This document shows, in pieces, positions 12,801 to 25,135 of a stretch of DNA of 64,000 nucleotides. The notes below the pieces were generated by a model. That model was not told the DNA's origin. It saw nothing but the letters and a program-made list of their open reading frames with translations, and did not search any database. The position numbers and the translations under genes are program-made. The DNA is from Ursus arctos (lineage: Eukaryota; Chordata; Mammalia; Carnivora; Ursidae): NCBI RefSeq assembly GCF_023065955.2, contig NW_026622786.1, forward strand, positions 43,076,938-43,140,937, given 5' to 3'. The first letter of the stretch is position 1; each line of letters opens with the position of its first letter.

Positions 12801-12842
12801 AGATTTGGAGTAAAAATTAGACAACACTTAATAACATATTCT

Positions 12843-14555
12843 CATTCTTTCATCCATTCAATAAATATTTTTTTGAGCACTTACTATGTGCAAGCCTCTA
12901 TTCTAGACATGTGAATGCATCAGGGAACAGACAAAACTCTTGCCTTCAAGGAACTTAAATTGTAGTTGAGGAAGACAGGCCACCAAATTGAGCATAATAA
13001 CTAAATGTTTGAAGATGGTAAGCGCCATGGAAGAGAATAAAGCTGGTTAAATGGGATAGAGAGTATCTGGAAAATAGAGGAAGAGTAGTAATTTTAAAGG
13101 ATGAAATTTAAATAATGTCTTGAAGAAGGAAAGAGATTTGGTCACAGGAGTATTTTGAAGAAAGTGTCTTTGGCAGAGGAAACGGCCAATGCAAAGACCC
13201 TACAGTTGGAATATAATTGGTATGCTCAAGGCTCAGCAAGGTGGGCAGAGCAGTAGAAAGAGAGTAGAGGACATGGTTGGAGAAGCACAGAGGGAAGAAC
13301 AGGAATTTTGGCTTCTTCTCTGAGGGAAACTGGGAGCCCCTGCAGTGTTTTCAGGAGAGAAATGACACAATGTGACTTCTATTTTTAAAGGATCTGCCCG
13401 AATGCTGTGTTAAGAATAGAATGTACAGGAAAATGTGTGAGAGGCTATTGCAGTGAAGCAAGCAATAGTGGTGAAGGCTCAAAGCAGAACAGGACTGTGC
13501 AGGTGGTAAGAAGTTCCAGATGGATTTTGAAGGTAGTGCCAACAGTATATACCAATGGGTGGGATGTGGTGCGTAAGAGAGAGAAGCATGGAAAGGAACT
13601 CAAGGCATTTGGCTGATAGCAGCTGGAAAAGGTAGAATTGCTTTGTATTAAGATAGGAAGACTATAGGTGGAGCAGATTTCAGGAGGCAGAGATCAGGAT
13701 TCAGTTGGGGGCATGTTAAGTTTGAGATGTTTCTTAAACACCCAAGTGGAGATGTTGAAGATATAGTTGGATTTAAGAGCCTGGAATTCAGGGGGAGTCC
13801 AGGAAACATGAGTCCAGGCTGGAGATAAATTTTGGGGGTCATGGACATAAAGATAGCATTAAAGTCAAGGGACCGGGTGAGATCACGTAGGTGTAAGTGT
13901 GGGACAAAAGAGAATCCAAAGTGTGAAGGCATGCCAGTGTTGCCAGGTCCACCATGAGAAGATGAAGACCTAGTGAAAAAGACTTAATGGGAGCCTCCAG
14001 TGTGTGGGGAGGAAAACCAAGTGTATGGGGTCCTGGAGGCCATAAAGAAAGTGCATTAAGGAGGAAGGTATGATGATGTCAACTGCTGCTAATGGGATCA
14101 CTGCTACTAGTCAAGATCTTTGTGCGAAATAGGAAAAGGAGATGTGCTCTTGCAAAACTGCAGTTTGGCAAGTACAAAGTGGACTAAACTCACATGCACC
14201 TGTCCCCTTTTCCAGGAGCCTTGTGCAGACACAAGCTGCACCACCGTACGTAGTAACCCTCACTGCTGATGGGAAAGATAAGGACCAAGAATTAATCACT
14301 GAATTTAGCAACATGGATGCCAAGAATGCCCTTGACAGGAGGAATTTTGGAGGAGTGATGGTCACAGAAACATGAATGTTAAGGGTTTAAGAGAGAATTT
14401 GAACAGAGGCATTAGAGACAGTGAATACAGATAGCTCTATATGGGGGAGATTTGCTACAAAGAGGAAGAGAAGGCAGGCAGTTGCTGGTGGGGGGTATAG
14501 GGTCAGAACAATGGAAGAAACAGCAGTATATTTGTGTGCTCCTGGGAGTGAGGCA
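12843..14555 (-). mobile_element. Long L2 LINE, antisense, with decayed reverse-transcriptase region
   Basis: The 3' end is at the left (TTGAGCACTTACTATGTGC near 12873). Moving right, the match runs through the 3' UTR and then ORF2. On the minus strand at about 13648-13932 one frame is still open for 94 codons and resembles the L2 reverse transcriptase around and after its catalytic loop. The segment expected to be YADDS reads MSMTP, so the catalytic aspartates are gone. About 150 bases at 14105-14258 do not fit L2 and may be an insertion. At about 1.7 kb it is the longest L2 here, and it cannot be active. Confidence 0.82.
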
Positions 14556-14571
14556 CAGCATCATCTTCCCG

Positions 14572-15190
14572 CCTTGACCACTGCGGTGGCTTTCCAGCTG
14601 TTTGCTTACATCCACTCTTGCTTCCTATAGTCTTTTCTCCAAATATCCTGAGCATGATCCTCTTAAATCATAAATTAAATGATGTCGTAATCCCTTCCCA
14701 TCACACTTCAAATGAAATCCAGTCTTGACCATGACCTGTAAGATCCTGCCTGCCTAACTCTGCCCCCTCATTTCCTAGCACTTGTCCCTTCAAATATGCA
14801 GCTCTAACCAAGCTGGCCTGCTCTTCCTCCAACGCATATAGCCTTCTCCCAGCTCAGGCTTCGCACTTGCTGTTCCTTCTACCTGGAACTCCCATATTTT
14901 CACAGGTCTCACTTCCACACCTCATTCGTGTCTCCACCCCAAACATTGCTTCCCCCTGACACGTATGGTCTCCTTCTCCCAAATTGTTACTGTGCTGTTG
15001 GCCTCTTCTTAGCGCTAATCACTACCTGACTTCATGTAATTCCTTATTGCTGTTTGTCTTCCTTCAAACATGCAAGTTCCATGCAGACAGAGATGTCTCA
15101 TTTTATTCACATGTTTACCCCCAGCCAGTACAATAATGTCTGGCACATAGCAAACGCTTAGTAACTATATTTTACATACATGAATAATTG
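14572..15190 (+). mobile_element. L2 LINE 3' part, sense
   Basis: The match covers the end of ORF2 and the 3' UTR: TGATCCTCTTAAATCATA near 14655, the block around TTGCTGTTCCTTCTACCTGG at 14868, and the terminal TCTGGCACATAGCAAACGCT at 15139. It lies head-to-head with the preceding antisense L2. Confidence 0.82.
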
Positions 15191-15434
15191 AAAAAAACAC
15201 TACTATTGACACTATGAACACTTTAATGGTTTTTAATATATTGACATTAAGGGTCATGGTTTCGAGTTCTGTTGGCCTCAACAGATGAGCAGAGAGGAGC
15301 TCCAGGGTATACCCTTCTTTCCAGCATATGCGGGCATGTGCCCTGAAGATAGGCAAAGGACTTGGTTCAACCTAATTGAACTGTTTAGGACTAATGTAAT
15401 GGAAAAAGTTTGGTAGAAAATAAAATCAGAGATG

Positions 15435-15670
15435 TCCTCTGTCCTGGTGGAAAGGACACTGGATATGCATCAGAAGGGCTGGATTCAAGTCTCCACTCTA
15501 TGCGCCTGTGCTCTGTGCTTTCTGCAAGCCACTGTACCTCTCTGTGCATTTGGTCCCTAATTTTAAATTTGTGAGAAATAATACCTCCTGTACTTCCCTC
15601 ACCTCATTGCTTCAGGGCCAAGTGAGATATTTGGGATAGTGCTAAACAAATGCGCATAAATATTGTCTCT
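15435..15670 (+). mobile_element. Diverged MIR SINE, sense
   Basis: Order and spacing of weak MIR landmarks: GGCTGGATTCAAGTCTCC, then GCAAGCCACTGTACCTCTCTG, then a GTGAGAAATAATACCTCC block. Confidence 0.6.
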
Positions 15671-17858
15671 GGATGAAAAGAAAGTGTTTGAAGTGAATCT
15701 AGGCAGGGTTGGTGGGGGGGAGAAGGCAGAGTTCTGCTACAGCATATGCACCATCTGGCTCTTTAAAATGTGTCCCTCAGGAAGAAAAATGAGACTATTG
15801 TTGAGTCTGCAGTAAAGAATCATTCCAAAAGTGATATTTTCCAACTCTAATAAGTCTGTGATCAAACAATCAGTTTCTGGGGTAAAGGCCACTACTTTCC
15901 ACCAACTGACCTGGAAGCATGTACCATATATTTAATGTCAAGAGTGTGCAAGCATAAGCAGTTTCTGCTGCTAAAGAATGGAAAATAAAATCTCATGGTG
16001 TGAGAGACAGACACCCGCATCTAGCTGGGAACTGGAAGAGAAACGTGCCTCCACAGACCTCTGGATGTGCTGCCTGGCAAATGCCAGCCTGTCCCTGGAG
16101 TGACCAGAGGTGGTATTTGAAATGAAGCATCTGTGTACAGCATAGCTGCAAGAAAAGAGGAGCTGCCTGAAGGGATGTGCAAGCCGGGAATGGCGGGGAA
16201 GTAGGCATAGCTCAGGGCTCTCTTGGCTGTTCCCTCTCCCTCCCGGTGGCATTCTCCTCCTGCTCTATTTACCTGCTCCCGTTCCCTCTTCACCATCACC
16301 TTCTGCTGCTTACTCATGGTCTGTGCCTGACCCACTGGGGTCACTCTGAACCTGTATCATTCCATGTGCAGTGGCCCAGATAACTAAAATAGCCTCTTAG
16401 TTTCCTGGGTCCAAATATTTCTAGGGAAATCTTTTTGGCCCAGCTCACCTAAACACTTTGAATCTGGCCACATAAATCCTGGGTCCCTGCTCTCTTTATT
16501 TTGGACTGCCCTTGAGAAAGGTGCTCATCCCTGGACTATAGCTGTGTTGGGTGGTATAGAATGTGGCTCAGCTCATTGGCAGAGACTGTAGGCTTGGACA
16601 GATGTCCTGAGAAAGGATTAGGTGACCCAGACATTTTAAGGGATACCTTGTTTAGGTGAGGGCCTATGTATGTGTGTTGTCCCCACAGTCTTTTGTAGAG
16701 CCAATGTTTTTTCAAAAAGTAGAAGGCTGTTAACTTGAAGAGACAGGTTCAAGAGGTTACCAAATCTCCCACTTGAAATTTTCTTCTTGTCTATCAATCT
16801 AAAATATTTTGTGTCAGGCTTATTAATTTTCAAGGCTAACAAACTGGTTTCTAATGTGCCAAAAAAGGGCCTGGACATTAAGTCCCATGAAGTTGTAAGA
16901 GCTGTTTGACTACACACACTTTTCTCATAGTAGGCTTGGGCTGCCCACACTGTGTAGCACAACTGGGGATCCTACTATGCTGTACGCTTCCTCTGATGCC
17001 CACCCGCCCAACTCTGATTCAGTTCTCCAAGAGGTTCTTCTGGTTCCTAGCAGTAAGAAATGGACATCACACTATGACCTCCTATTTCCAGGAACATCCT
17101 TTTGGCTGTACATACAACCAACATTTGGCAAACATTCCATACAACCGAGGAAATGCTATAACCCTTTCACCTGCCAGATTGAAAATAAAGGCTTCCTTGG
17201 ACAGATGGAGGAGATCAGGGCACTCTGCTCTGACCATCAATGCCCCTGACACCATCCTTCTATAAAAATGAATTCTTGTGTCATTGTCATAGAGATGGAA
17301 GCTGGAAATTCTCTCCTCTTGGCCCTTAGCTACCAGCACTGCCTGAGTGTGCAGCTGGCCCAGGGCTTGGACGATTATGTGGCCTCTTGAGAAATTTTCT
17401 CAGAACAAGAGTGGGGCTTGGAACTCTACATCCCAGGACCTGAAGTACAGTGAAGCTCTAGTACCCCAGCCCTTTCACACACCGTTAACAGCCAGACAAT
17501 TGTCTTTGGGGATTTTCTTGAAGAGGGGGCCTCTAGAGGTTTTCTTGGTCCTGCCCTGTAACCAGTCCAGTTGCCATTTGTTTAAAAAAAAAAAAAGGAG
17601 GAGCCCTGGTTCTGCTCAATTAATGGGGCTGATTGTGTAAGGTTGCTGTAACTCCCATTCATTCCTAGATTTCTGCACTGGTGCAGGGAGGCATTCACAG
17701 ACCTCTAGCTGGCAGGCAGCCTCTTTATGGTTGAGAGAGGCACCAATGAAAGATGGAGTTTCACACCTCACCCTGACAGTTTGATACCCCTAAAGGGTAT
17801 CTTAGGAAGCCTGAAAGTAGAGTCTTTAAATAATGGGTCTTTCTGACCAGGAAGTCCA
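15671..17858. other. Unannotated sequence
   Basis: About 2.2 kb without a recognisable gene or repeat. It has an A-run at about 17583-17595. Overlapping open frames at 15971-16383 and 16636-17339 lie on both strands and show no domain, so I treat them as chance. Confidence 0.5.
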
Positions 17859-17871
17859 GATGAAGATGAGA

Positions 17872-17906
<35 letters not shown>

Positions 17907-17907
17907 A
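17859..17907. repeat. (GAT)n microsatellite
   Basis: Mostly GAT units, slightly interrupted at the left. The serine-rich frame on the minus strand is an artefact. Confidence 0.95.
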
Positions 17908-18427
17908 ACATCAATAAGCCCCATAAATACCTGGGAGTGTTAAGTGACCTGGCTAGGGTCACATATATAGTAAATGGCCCCAGTTATAGAGAGGTTTCCA
18001 TGACCATTAAGGATAAACATGCAGGTGTTTGAGAGTTTTACATGTGCATAGATGATTCAATTTTTCCAGCCCAGTTTCCTTTCTGACTTTTAACAGGGGG
18101 AATATTGACTTAGACGCTAGATATTTAGGGACTGAAAGGATTCCACCTCTCTTTCCATCTTGAACCACTCTCTATTTGTCTACAGTATGCACTGGGGGGT
18201 TTGGAAGAGAGAGTCAATGACAGGAATCTCCCTAGAGGGCTGACCTGTGCCTGTATTTACTCTTCAGATGAGGGACACTGGCCAAAGAAGGCATACATCT
18301 TTGCAGGAAGGATGGCTTTGGGGGTTCTGAAGTTGAGCTGCCATGTACAGTTGGGCAGTTTGGCACTGCAAAAGGGGCCTGGCTTAAATAAAGCATGGAA
18401 GTATTAAATTACATGCCCAGGTCATAG
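17908..18427. other. Unannotated sequence
   Basis: No gene or repeat family recognised. Confidence 0.5.
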
Positions 18428-18505
18428 GATTGGTGATTGACAAAACTCCTAGCACAGTGCCTGAAAAACAATAGGCCATCAATAGATAGTTATTCAGTGA
18501 ACGAG
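18428..18505 (+). mobile_element. MIR or L2 3' fragment, sense
   Basis: TCCTAGCACAGTGCCTGAAA followed by a CATCAATAGATAGTTATT terminus is the shared MIR/L2 3' signature. It is too short to choose between families. Confidence 0.55.
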
Positions 18506-20902
18506 ACACAGAGTCCAAATCTAACTTTCTATTCCAAAGACACTGCAGTTTCCATTTAAACAGTCTGCTTCCATTTTCAATGTCTTTCATTAAATAACCC
18601 TGAGAAAAAAAGGCATTCTTAATTTTACTTGTTATCTCTGAAACAGAGACATCTTGTTTCAATAGTAAAGAATCACATCAGAGCGATGCTAGTATAAAAA
18701 CGGTAGGAACTTAATCATTTTGACCATCCTCCTTGTGGGCCTGGAATTTCCTTTGTGTTTGGCAGTGGAATACCAAATGAGTCTAAAATTAGCTTCAATG
18801 AATATCGGAAGAAAAGAATCCCACTTGAGATGATTGTGTTGCCATGAATATGTTGGCAGACCAAGGTGTCAGTCTCCGCTGCTCCACTCCAGAGCAGCAG
18901 ATCAGATGGGGATACACAATGACTCTGACCTGAGTGGGCCGGTCCTGAGATTCATCAGGTAAGCTAATTCAGGACTGCTTCATGTTTTAAAGGCCAGTTA
19001 AAAATGATGACTGTGGAATATCACTGTAATGCAACCTGTCATAGTTTAGAACTCAGCATACAGTTAAATAACCTATCCAAGGATATTATCTTAATCAAGT
19101 AGCATAAAAGAGCTTGTCCACTAGTAAGGCATACCCATAGGATGTTTGGGTGCTCAATGAGCACTCCACTTAGTATTTAATGGGGGGAGAATAGGTTTAA
19201 TAAGGTGTCTCTTGGATTTAAAAATCTGAGAATTTTTTTCTCTCTCTTCTTCTCTCCTCAACCCCTTCTTCCTCTGCCTCCCTTTTCTTTTCTTTCTTGA
19301 ACTCCCAGGATCAGTGAAATTTGTAAATGCTGCCAAAATTCTTACCCACTATAACTATGTTAGTAAAACACTCTGTAAAAAAATGGAGCCATTGAGCCCA
19401 GTTTAAACCTATAAAATAACTCCCTCCCCAACCCCCTCATCCCCCCACCGATTGTCTCTCCTCATTAGTTGATCTCATTCAACAACAGGGTGAATTTTAA
19501 TTATTTTTCTTATGAGTGCAGGCAAATGCTTTGCTGCCTACTTGTCTTCTGGCCTGTCTGTGGATGTTAGGAACTGTAGGGAATATTGGCAGAAGGAATA
19601 TGGCGAGGCCAGGGCAGAGGGTGCCAGAAACATGGCTGGAACTTATGTTTCTGCATCCCTGGCCAGAACGGACTTATGAAGCCACGTAGGTATGCAAAAG
19701 ACCATCGCATCTCCAAGGTGCCTTATTTATCCTTGAGGGTGAGGAAAGGCTCACTCTGGTTCTGCTTCTGTCTCATTGCATCTTCCTTTTGTTATGGAAT
19801 CACATAACCAACAGTAGGCAGCATGGCATGGGGACCAGAAGCAATTGATGCACCATCCAGAGCAGGCTCGTGTCCATGAAAGGACTCATCACAGAGACCC
19901 AGTGGTCTGGCCTGGACTAGAATGAGATTTTCAACTTGTTGGGCCCCAGCATCTCTCTTCTTCAAAATGGAGAAATTGATCATTGAAAATGCTAACTGAT
20001 CTTCAAAGTCTTTCTAGCTCTGCACAAACTTACTGAACCTAAAGCATGATTTTCATTATGTTCACCAAGTGCCCATCACCTGCACATCACCTCTGATTTT
20101 TCCCTTGGGTATATTTATTGTCTTAAAGGTTTCCCTCCCTTACCCCCAAGTTGGAGCAACTTAAAATGGAATAAGAGTTGTCACATATCACATTTGAATG
20201 ATGTCTCAGTCATACAAAAGCACTCTGTTCTCTCATAGGAACAGCATGCAAAATAATTCCTTAATTAGTTTAGGGGTTGTGAACAGGGTGAAGAGAGATA
20301 GAGGATGAGAAGTGTTATAAAAATTTCTTTTAGTTTAAGCAGAAAAGATATATTTCTCAGAAAAGACTTATTTCATAAGATTATCACTTAGCAGTTTAGT
20401 AAGTTTTATAAAATGTAGATTCCAAAATGGTAACTCACTAGCCACCTTCAGTTAGTCTTTGGTAAGTGTTGGGGGCATGGTGAAAAGTAGACTCCCCTTG
20501 GAATCAGGAACAAGTAGCCCTAATAACCCCACAGCTTGTGGGCGATGCTTTTCTGACCATGTCCCACATTAACAGGTCATGTGGAAAAAGTGCCATCTTG
20601 GTTAAAGCCAATTGAGTAGTTCAAACCATAAATCCTGCAACCCAGAGATCACCTGTGGGGCTTTAAGTTTGGTGAATAGAATACCAATCTAGAAAACCTT
20701 CCACATCTAGAGAAAATTACCTTCAGCTGCATGGAAAGCATGATGAATTTCAAGAAATATCATTCTTTGTTTTAGCATTTGATGACTAACACCCTATTTA
20801 ACCTTGAGATACTGATATTGCAGGAGCCAAAGTGAGGTTCAGTGTTGGTGTGTATAATGATAAAGCTGCTTTGTTAGTGACAGATTTACGTGAGGGCTAT
20901 TA
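18506..20902. other. Unannotated sequence, partly constrained-looking
   Basis: About 2.4 kb with no gene. There is a pyrimidine-rich patch at about 19235-19300 and non-repetitive sequence at 18770-19110. A decayed MIR-like patch may lie near 19930-20010 but is not strong enough to list. Confidence 0.5.
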
Positions 20903-20940
20903 TGTTATTGTTATTATTATTATTTTAAAGGCATTTCTCT

Positions 20941-21123
20941 TTTTAAGATTTTATTTACTTATTTGAGAGACAGTACAAGTTGGGGGGGGGGTGGGCAGAG
21001 GGAGAAGAAGAAGCAGGTTCCTTGCTTAGCAGGGAACCAGACTCAGGACTTGATCCCAGGACCATGGGATCACGACCTGAGCTGAAGGTAGTCATTTAAC
21101 CGACTGAGCCACCCAACCACCCC
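20941..21123 (-). mobile_element. Older SINEC SINE, antisense, between simple repeats
   Basis: Left end TTTTAAGATTTTATTTACTT, right end GACTGAGCCACCCAACCACC. It sits between a (TTA)n patch at about 20903-20923 and a GAT-rich tract. No clear target-site duplication is visible. Confidence 0.92.
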
Positions 21124-21128
21124 TATAG

Positions 21129-21175
21129 TACGATGATGATGATGATAATGGTGATGATGATGATGATTGATGATT
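21129..21175. repeat. Interrupted (GAT)n microsatellite
   Basis: GAT units with AATGGT interruptions, directly following the SINE head. Confidence 0.92.
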
Positions 21176-22224
21176 TTATTCTGATATTAAGATAGAAAAA
21201 AAATATACGTAGGCGGATAAGCAGATCAAGCTTTTTGTTTTGATTTGAAAGAGATTGAAAGACATTTTCTAAGGCAAAGTATTTTTTAAGTCCCTTTTGT
21301 TTGAATGAATTGTCCTCCTACACTTTTGAAGGCTATTCTGGTGTGCAGATTATAAGTTTAGGGAAACTTTTCAGTGGCATGATTTCCACTTGATAAGACT
21401 GACTTCTGTAATCATCTTCTTTTCCCTTTGGTTTTTGCTTGTGAGACACACGTCTTAGCCTTTCAGCTTAGGTTTTACACACTTTTAAAATAAAGCCTTG
21501 TCTTGGAAACACAAGAAGGCATGCCACCTCCAGTTGGGAGCGAGCAGTTCTCTGGCCTTGCTCAACATGGCAGTACCAGTTTAGAACTCAGATTTGGGGC
21601 CAGTGTCAGGAGAGCTCTTGTGCAGTATGGAGACCATCAAAGAAGGTCTTAAAGCTGGAAATTACTTCATTGAGGCTGCAGTTGGAGCCTGCAATGACAG
21701 CTTGGAGTTTTAGGCTGTTAATATCTCTAGCTGTTTATTCCTCCTCTTTTTCTCCCTCCTGTAAAGGAGCAACACAGGAACAGGCAATGCATCTACTATA
21801 CATGGAATTCCCTTTTCAATTTTCCCAGGTCTTTTGAAGATACATTTTCTCTCTCATGCTAGGTCTTCTCAGGTCCTCAATATCAGACTAAGGAAATCAG
21901 AAAGAAGATTTGAGGTGTTCAGAGTCATTTCCAAGGAAAGATGATGTAAATATCCAGTAGGGTAAAGGAGAACAAAAGAGAAGGTATAGACCCAGGAGGC
22001 AGTGGAAAACAAACTTAAACAGAAACTGGCTTGAGGCACAATGAAGTGGAACATTAGTCAGGAAAATGGAAGAAATCGCTAACAAAATTCTTCTATTAGG
22101 GATGGTCTCCAGATGTACAGGCCATGTGTTTGGTCAAAATGCATTACATCAACATTACTCCCCAGAACTGTTATCAGAAACCTTTAGGGAATTAAACACT
22201 GTTTTTACATAATTGCCATTTACT
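21176..22224. other. Unannotated sequence
   Basis: No gene or repeat family recognised. Confidence 0.5.
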
Positions 22225-22685
22225 TAATCTTAGGTGGTTTTGGTGGTGGTAAAATATTTCTAATTTAAAATTTGACATTTTAATCATTCTTAAGGTCTAA
22301 TTCAATTCAATGGCATTAATTATATTACTAATGTTTTATAACCAACACCACTATATCCAAAACATTGTATCATCCTAAAGAATCTCTTTAACCATTAAGC
22401 AATAAATCACCATCCTCCCTCCGGCCCCAGTAAGTCCCTGGTAAACTTTAATCTACTTTCTGTCTGCATGCATTTGTCTATTCTAGATATTTCATATAAG
22501 TGCAATTATACAACAACTGTCCTTTTGTGTCTGGCTTATTTCACATACCATAATGTTTTCAAGGTCATCTATATGGTAACATATCAGAACGTCATTCTTT
22601 TTTATGGCAGAATGATATTCCATTGAATGTATATACCACACTTTGTGTATCCATTCATCTGTAATGAACACTGGGGTTGGTTAAT
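22225..22685 (-). mobile_element. Ancient L1 LINE 3' region, antisense
   Basis: Antisense ORF2-end landmarks: GGCTTATTTCACATACCATA near 22532, GATATTCCATTGAATGTATA near 22613, and TGTGTATCCATTCATCTGTA near 22645. The element is inactive. Confidence 0.85.
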
Positions 22686-24179
22686 TCTTTAAGGGATGGT
22701 TTTAAAGTATCTTTGCTGGGGAGAAGAATTTCCAGATCATCCTGGCTGCTTAGTTTGGTGGGAACCACATTCTTGCTTTGAGTTCTAAGTCAGCAGAATC
22801 ACTTCTGAACTTGTTCTTGTTTTACCAAGGTGAACTGAAGGTTATTGGAGTAACAGTATTGCCTCAGAGCCCTGAGTGAGCCTAGGTGGTAAACATTGCT
22901 CAGCATCAAGTCCAGAAATAGAAAAGAGGTGAGATTCAAGAGAAGAACAAATGACTGAATTAGCCACTGAGAGAGTTAACAGGGGAAACTGTGTGGTCTT
23001 AGAGCTAAGGATAATGAATCAGTCAGGGATTCATATGGGAGACAGACCCATTCTTAATACATAAAGCATAAAAGGATTTAAGATGGGGAGTTGGTTGCTT
23101 CCAAAATTGTCAGGAGGACTGGTGGAGTGGATATGAAGAGAGCAAGACGAGGCTCTCAAAACCCTTCTTCACGGAGTCCTAAGAGAGCTAAGAATTCAAG
23201 AACACTCCTTTGTGCCAGTGATCTGGGGTTCTGGAACATGAAAGCATTGCAGATGGTGCTGCTTCTGCCCCAGCCACCTTCATGGCAATTGCCTTGCAAT
23301 CCCTATAAAGTTGGAAAATGGACTCTGGATAATACCTGCAGAAATGTCTTACATTGTACAGCCTTGCTTGCCAATAAAAGCAAAAAGGTTATCTGTTTCA
23401 CTTTCACCTAAGTTCAGTTTGCTCTTATCTCAGGAGCCTTTGCCTTCCAACATGGTGGAATGAACTTGGATAGCATTGCACTTCCCCCCAAATTAGTCTC
23501 ATGGGCACCAAAGGTAATTTAGGCCGAATTAAAGGTCATGCATTCCCTGATGTGATTTTCTTTCTTTTTCCAGTAGGATCAAAATACAAATAGATTGTCT
23601 AGGGTTATTCACTGAAATCTGAAGTTTGTGAGGAAAGAAAATTGAAAATTTGAAAGAGATCTCATCACTTTGTAAATAATTTTTTTAATTACAAATTTAT
23701 AGATGGTGATGAAAAATAGCATTTCCATGGTAGTGAATTTAAGATGAGTGCCTGGGTCTATGCAAACAGAGAAGAACTCTGTGACTTTAGAGAGAGGTTT
23801 CTTCTGGGGTAAAGGGTGGAGTTACAACTGTGGGAGACTAGGGCATCCCAGGCAGAGCTCAGCAAGCTCTGGAATGAACCTTGCAGTTTCCAAGGAAGAG
23901 GTTCTAAGTTGGAGGCTCAGAACACGTCTCTGACGCTTTCTAACAGGATGAAAATGGCCGCATTTTCCTCAGGTGTCAAATGGGCTTGAAAGAACCCATT
24001 CTCCCTAATTTTCTCAAAGGATGTTGAAAAGCCTAGGTGAAGTAAGAGCTTTGAGAGTATTTTGTAAGAACAGTCAAGAGCTAGCCATATGTAAGGTATT
24101 GTTGCTATTGCTTTTATCATTCTTTCGAGATTAATAAAGTGCCTTATACCACAGAATGCTCCATGTAGATAGATTTTCA
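22686..24179. other. Unannotated sequence
   Basis: About 1.5 kb. The 106-codon plus-strand frame at 23091-23411 has no recognised domain. CCAATAAAAGC near 23370 recalls an LTR or mRNA end signal, but nothing else supports one. Confidence 0.45.
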
Positions 24180-24480
24180 GTAATTGCAGTTGAGCTACAT
24201 AATGAACTCAACGCATATTCGTTGTGTTATGTGTCAAGACATCATGCTGGGCTGGGAAAGCAGAGACAGTTCTTGCCCGTAAAGAACTCCTCATTCCAAA
24301 ATTCCAAAAGACCCGTAAACAGTATGCCCCCTAGATACATATACAGATCATTTCAAGGCCTACTGGAAAGAGCATTAATTAAGAAATACACTGGGTACTG
24401 TGAGAGCACAGCAATGGGCACCTTATTTGGCCAAGGGGAGCCAAGAAATGCTTGCTAGAGGAGGGGAGACAGAGAAAGTG
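24180..24480 (-). mobile_element. L2 LINE fragment, antisense
   Basis: The pattern of an L2 3' region in reverse: GTGTCAAGACATCATGCTGG near 24232, then CAGTTCTTGCCCGTAAAGAA, then GGGTACTGTGAGAGCACAGC. Confidence 0.65.
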
Positions 24481-24564
24481 AGGGACAGTGGTGCCCTTTG
24501 GCACTGGTGACCAAAGCTTTTATTTTTTTCTTTCACTAAGGAGATCAGTTCAGAAAGAAAAGAA

Positions 24565-24743
24565 TTTTTTTAAAGATTTTATTCATTCATTTGAGAAAAA
24601 GAGTGAGAGTGAGGAAGCATAAGCAGGGGGAGCAAGCAGAGGAAGAGCAAGAAGCAGGGAGAGCCCGATCTGAGGACCCTGGGATCACGATCTGAGCTGA
24701 CAGCCGTGCATATGGCTAACAGACTGAGCCACTCAGGCGCCCC
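24565..24743 (-). mobile_element. SINEC SINE, antisense
   Basis: TTTTTTTAAAGATTTTATTC at the left and ACTCAGGCGCCCC at the right. No convincing target-site duplication could be read. Confidence 0.93.
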
Positions 24744-24797
24744 ACAAAAATGTTTATAAATCACATTAGAAACGATTTTAAAGTAGGAAATGTAGTA

Positions 24798-25133
24798 AAG
24801 TTGAGCCTTGAACAACGTAAGTTTGAACTGCATGCATCTATTTATATGCAGATTTTTAAAAATATAGTACAGTACTATAAATGTATTTTCTCTTCCTTAT
24901 GATTTCTTAATAACAATTTCTTTTCTCTAGCTTACTTATTATATGAATACAGTGTATAATACATATAACATGCAAAAATATGTGTTAACTGACTGTTTAT
25001 ACCCTCAGTAAGACTTCCGGTCAGCGGTAGGCTATTAGGAATTAAGTTTTGGGGGAGTCAAAAGGTATACATGGATTTTTGGCTGCATAGAGAGTCAGTG
25101 CCCCTAACACCCACATTGTTCAAGGGTTAATTG
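24798..25133. mobile_element. MER2-like Tigger (Tc1/mariner) non-autonomous DNA transposon
   Basis: This 336-base element has inverted termini: AGTTGAGCCTTGAACAAC at the left and TTGTTCAAGGGTTAATTG at the right. A TA dinucleotide flanks each side (24796-24797 and 25134-25135), as expected for TA-targeting Tc1/mariner elements. The interior matches my memory of MER2, and it carries no transposase. Confidence 0.85.
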
Positions 25134-25135
25134 TA

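Noticed and set aside
13648..13932. Minus-strand 94-codon frame as a small gene
   Set aside because: It falls wholly within the antisense L2 and lacks the catalytic residues; kept only as a repeat remnant.
23091..23411. Plus-strand 106-codon frame followed by an AATAAA
   Set aside because: No recognised domain, no splice or promoter evidence; an LTR end is possible but termini and family could not be identified.
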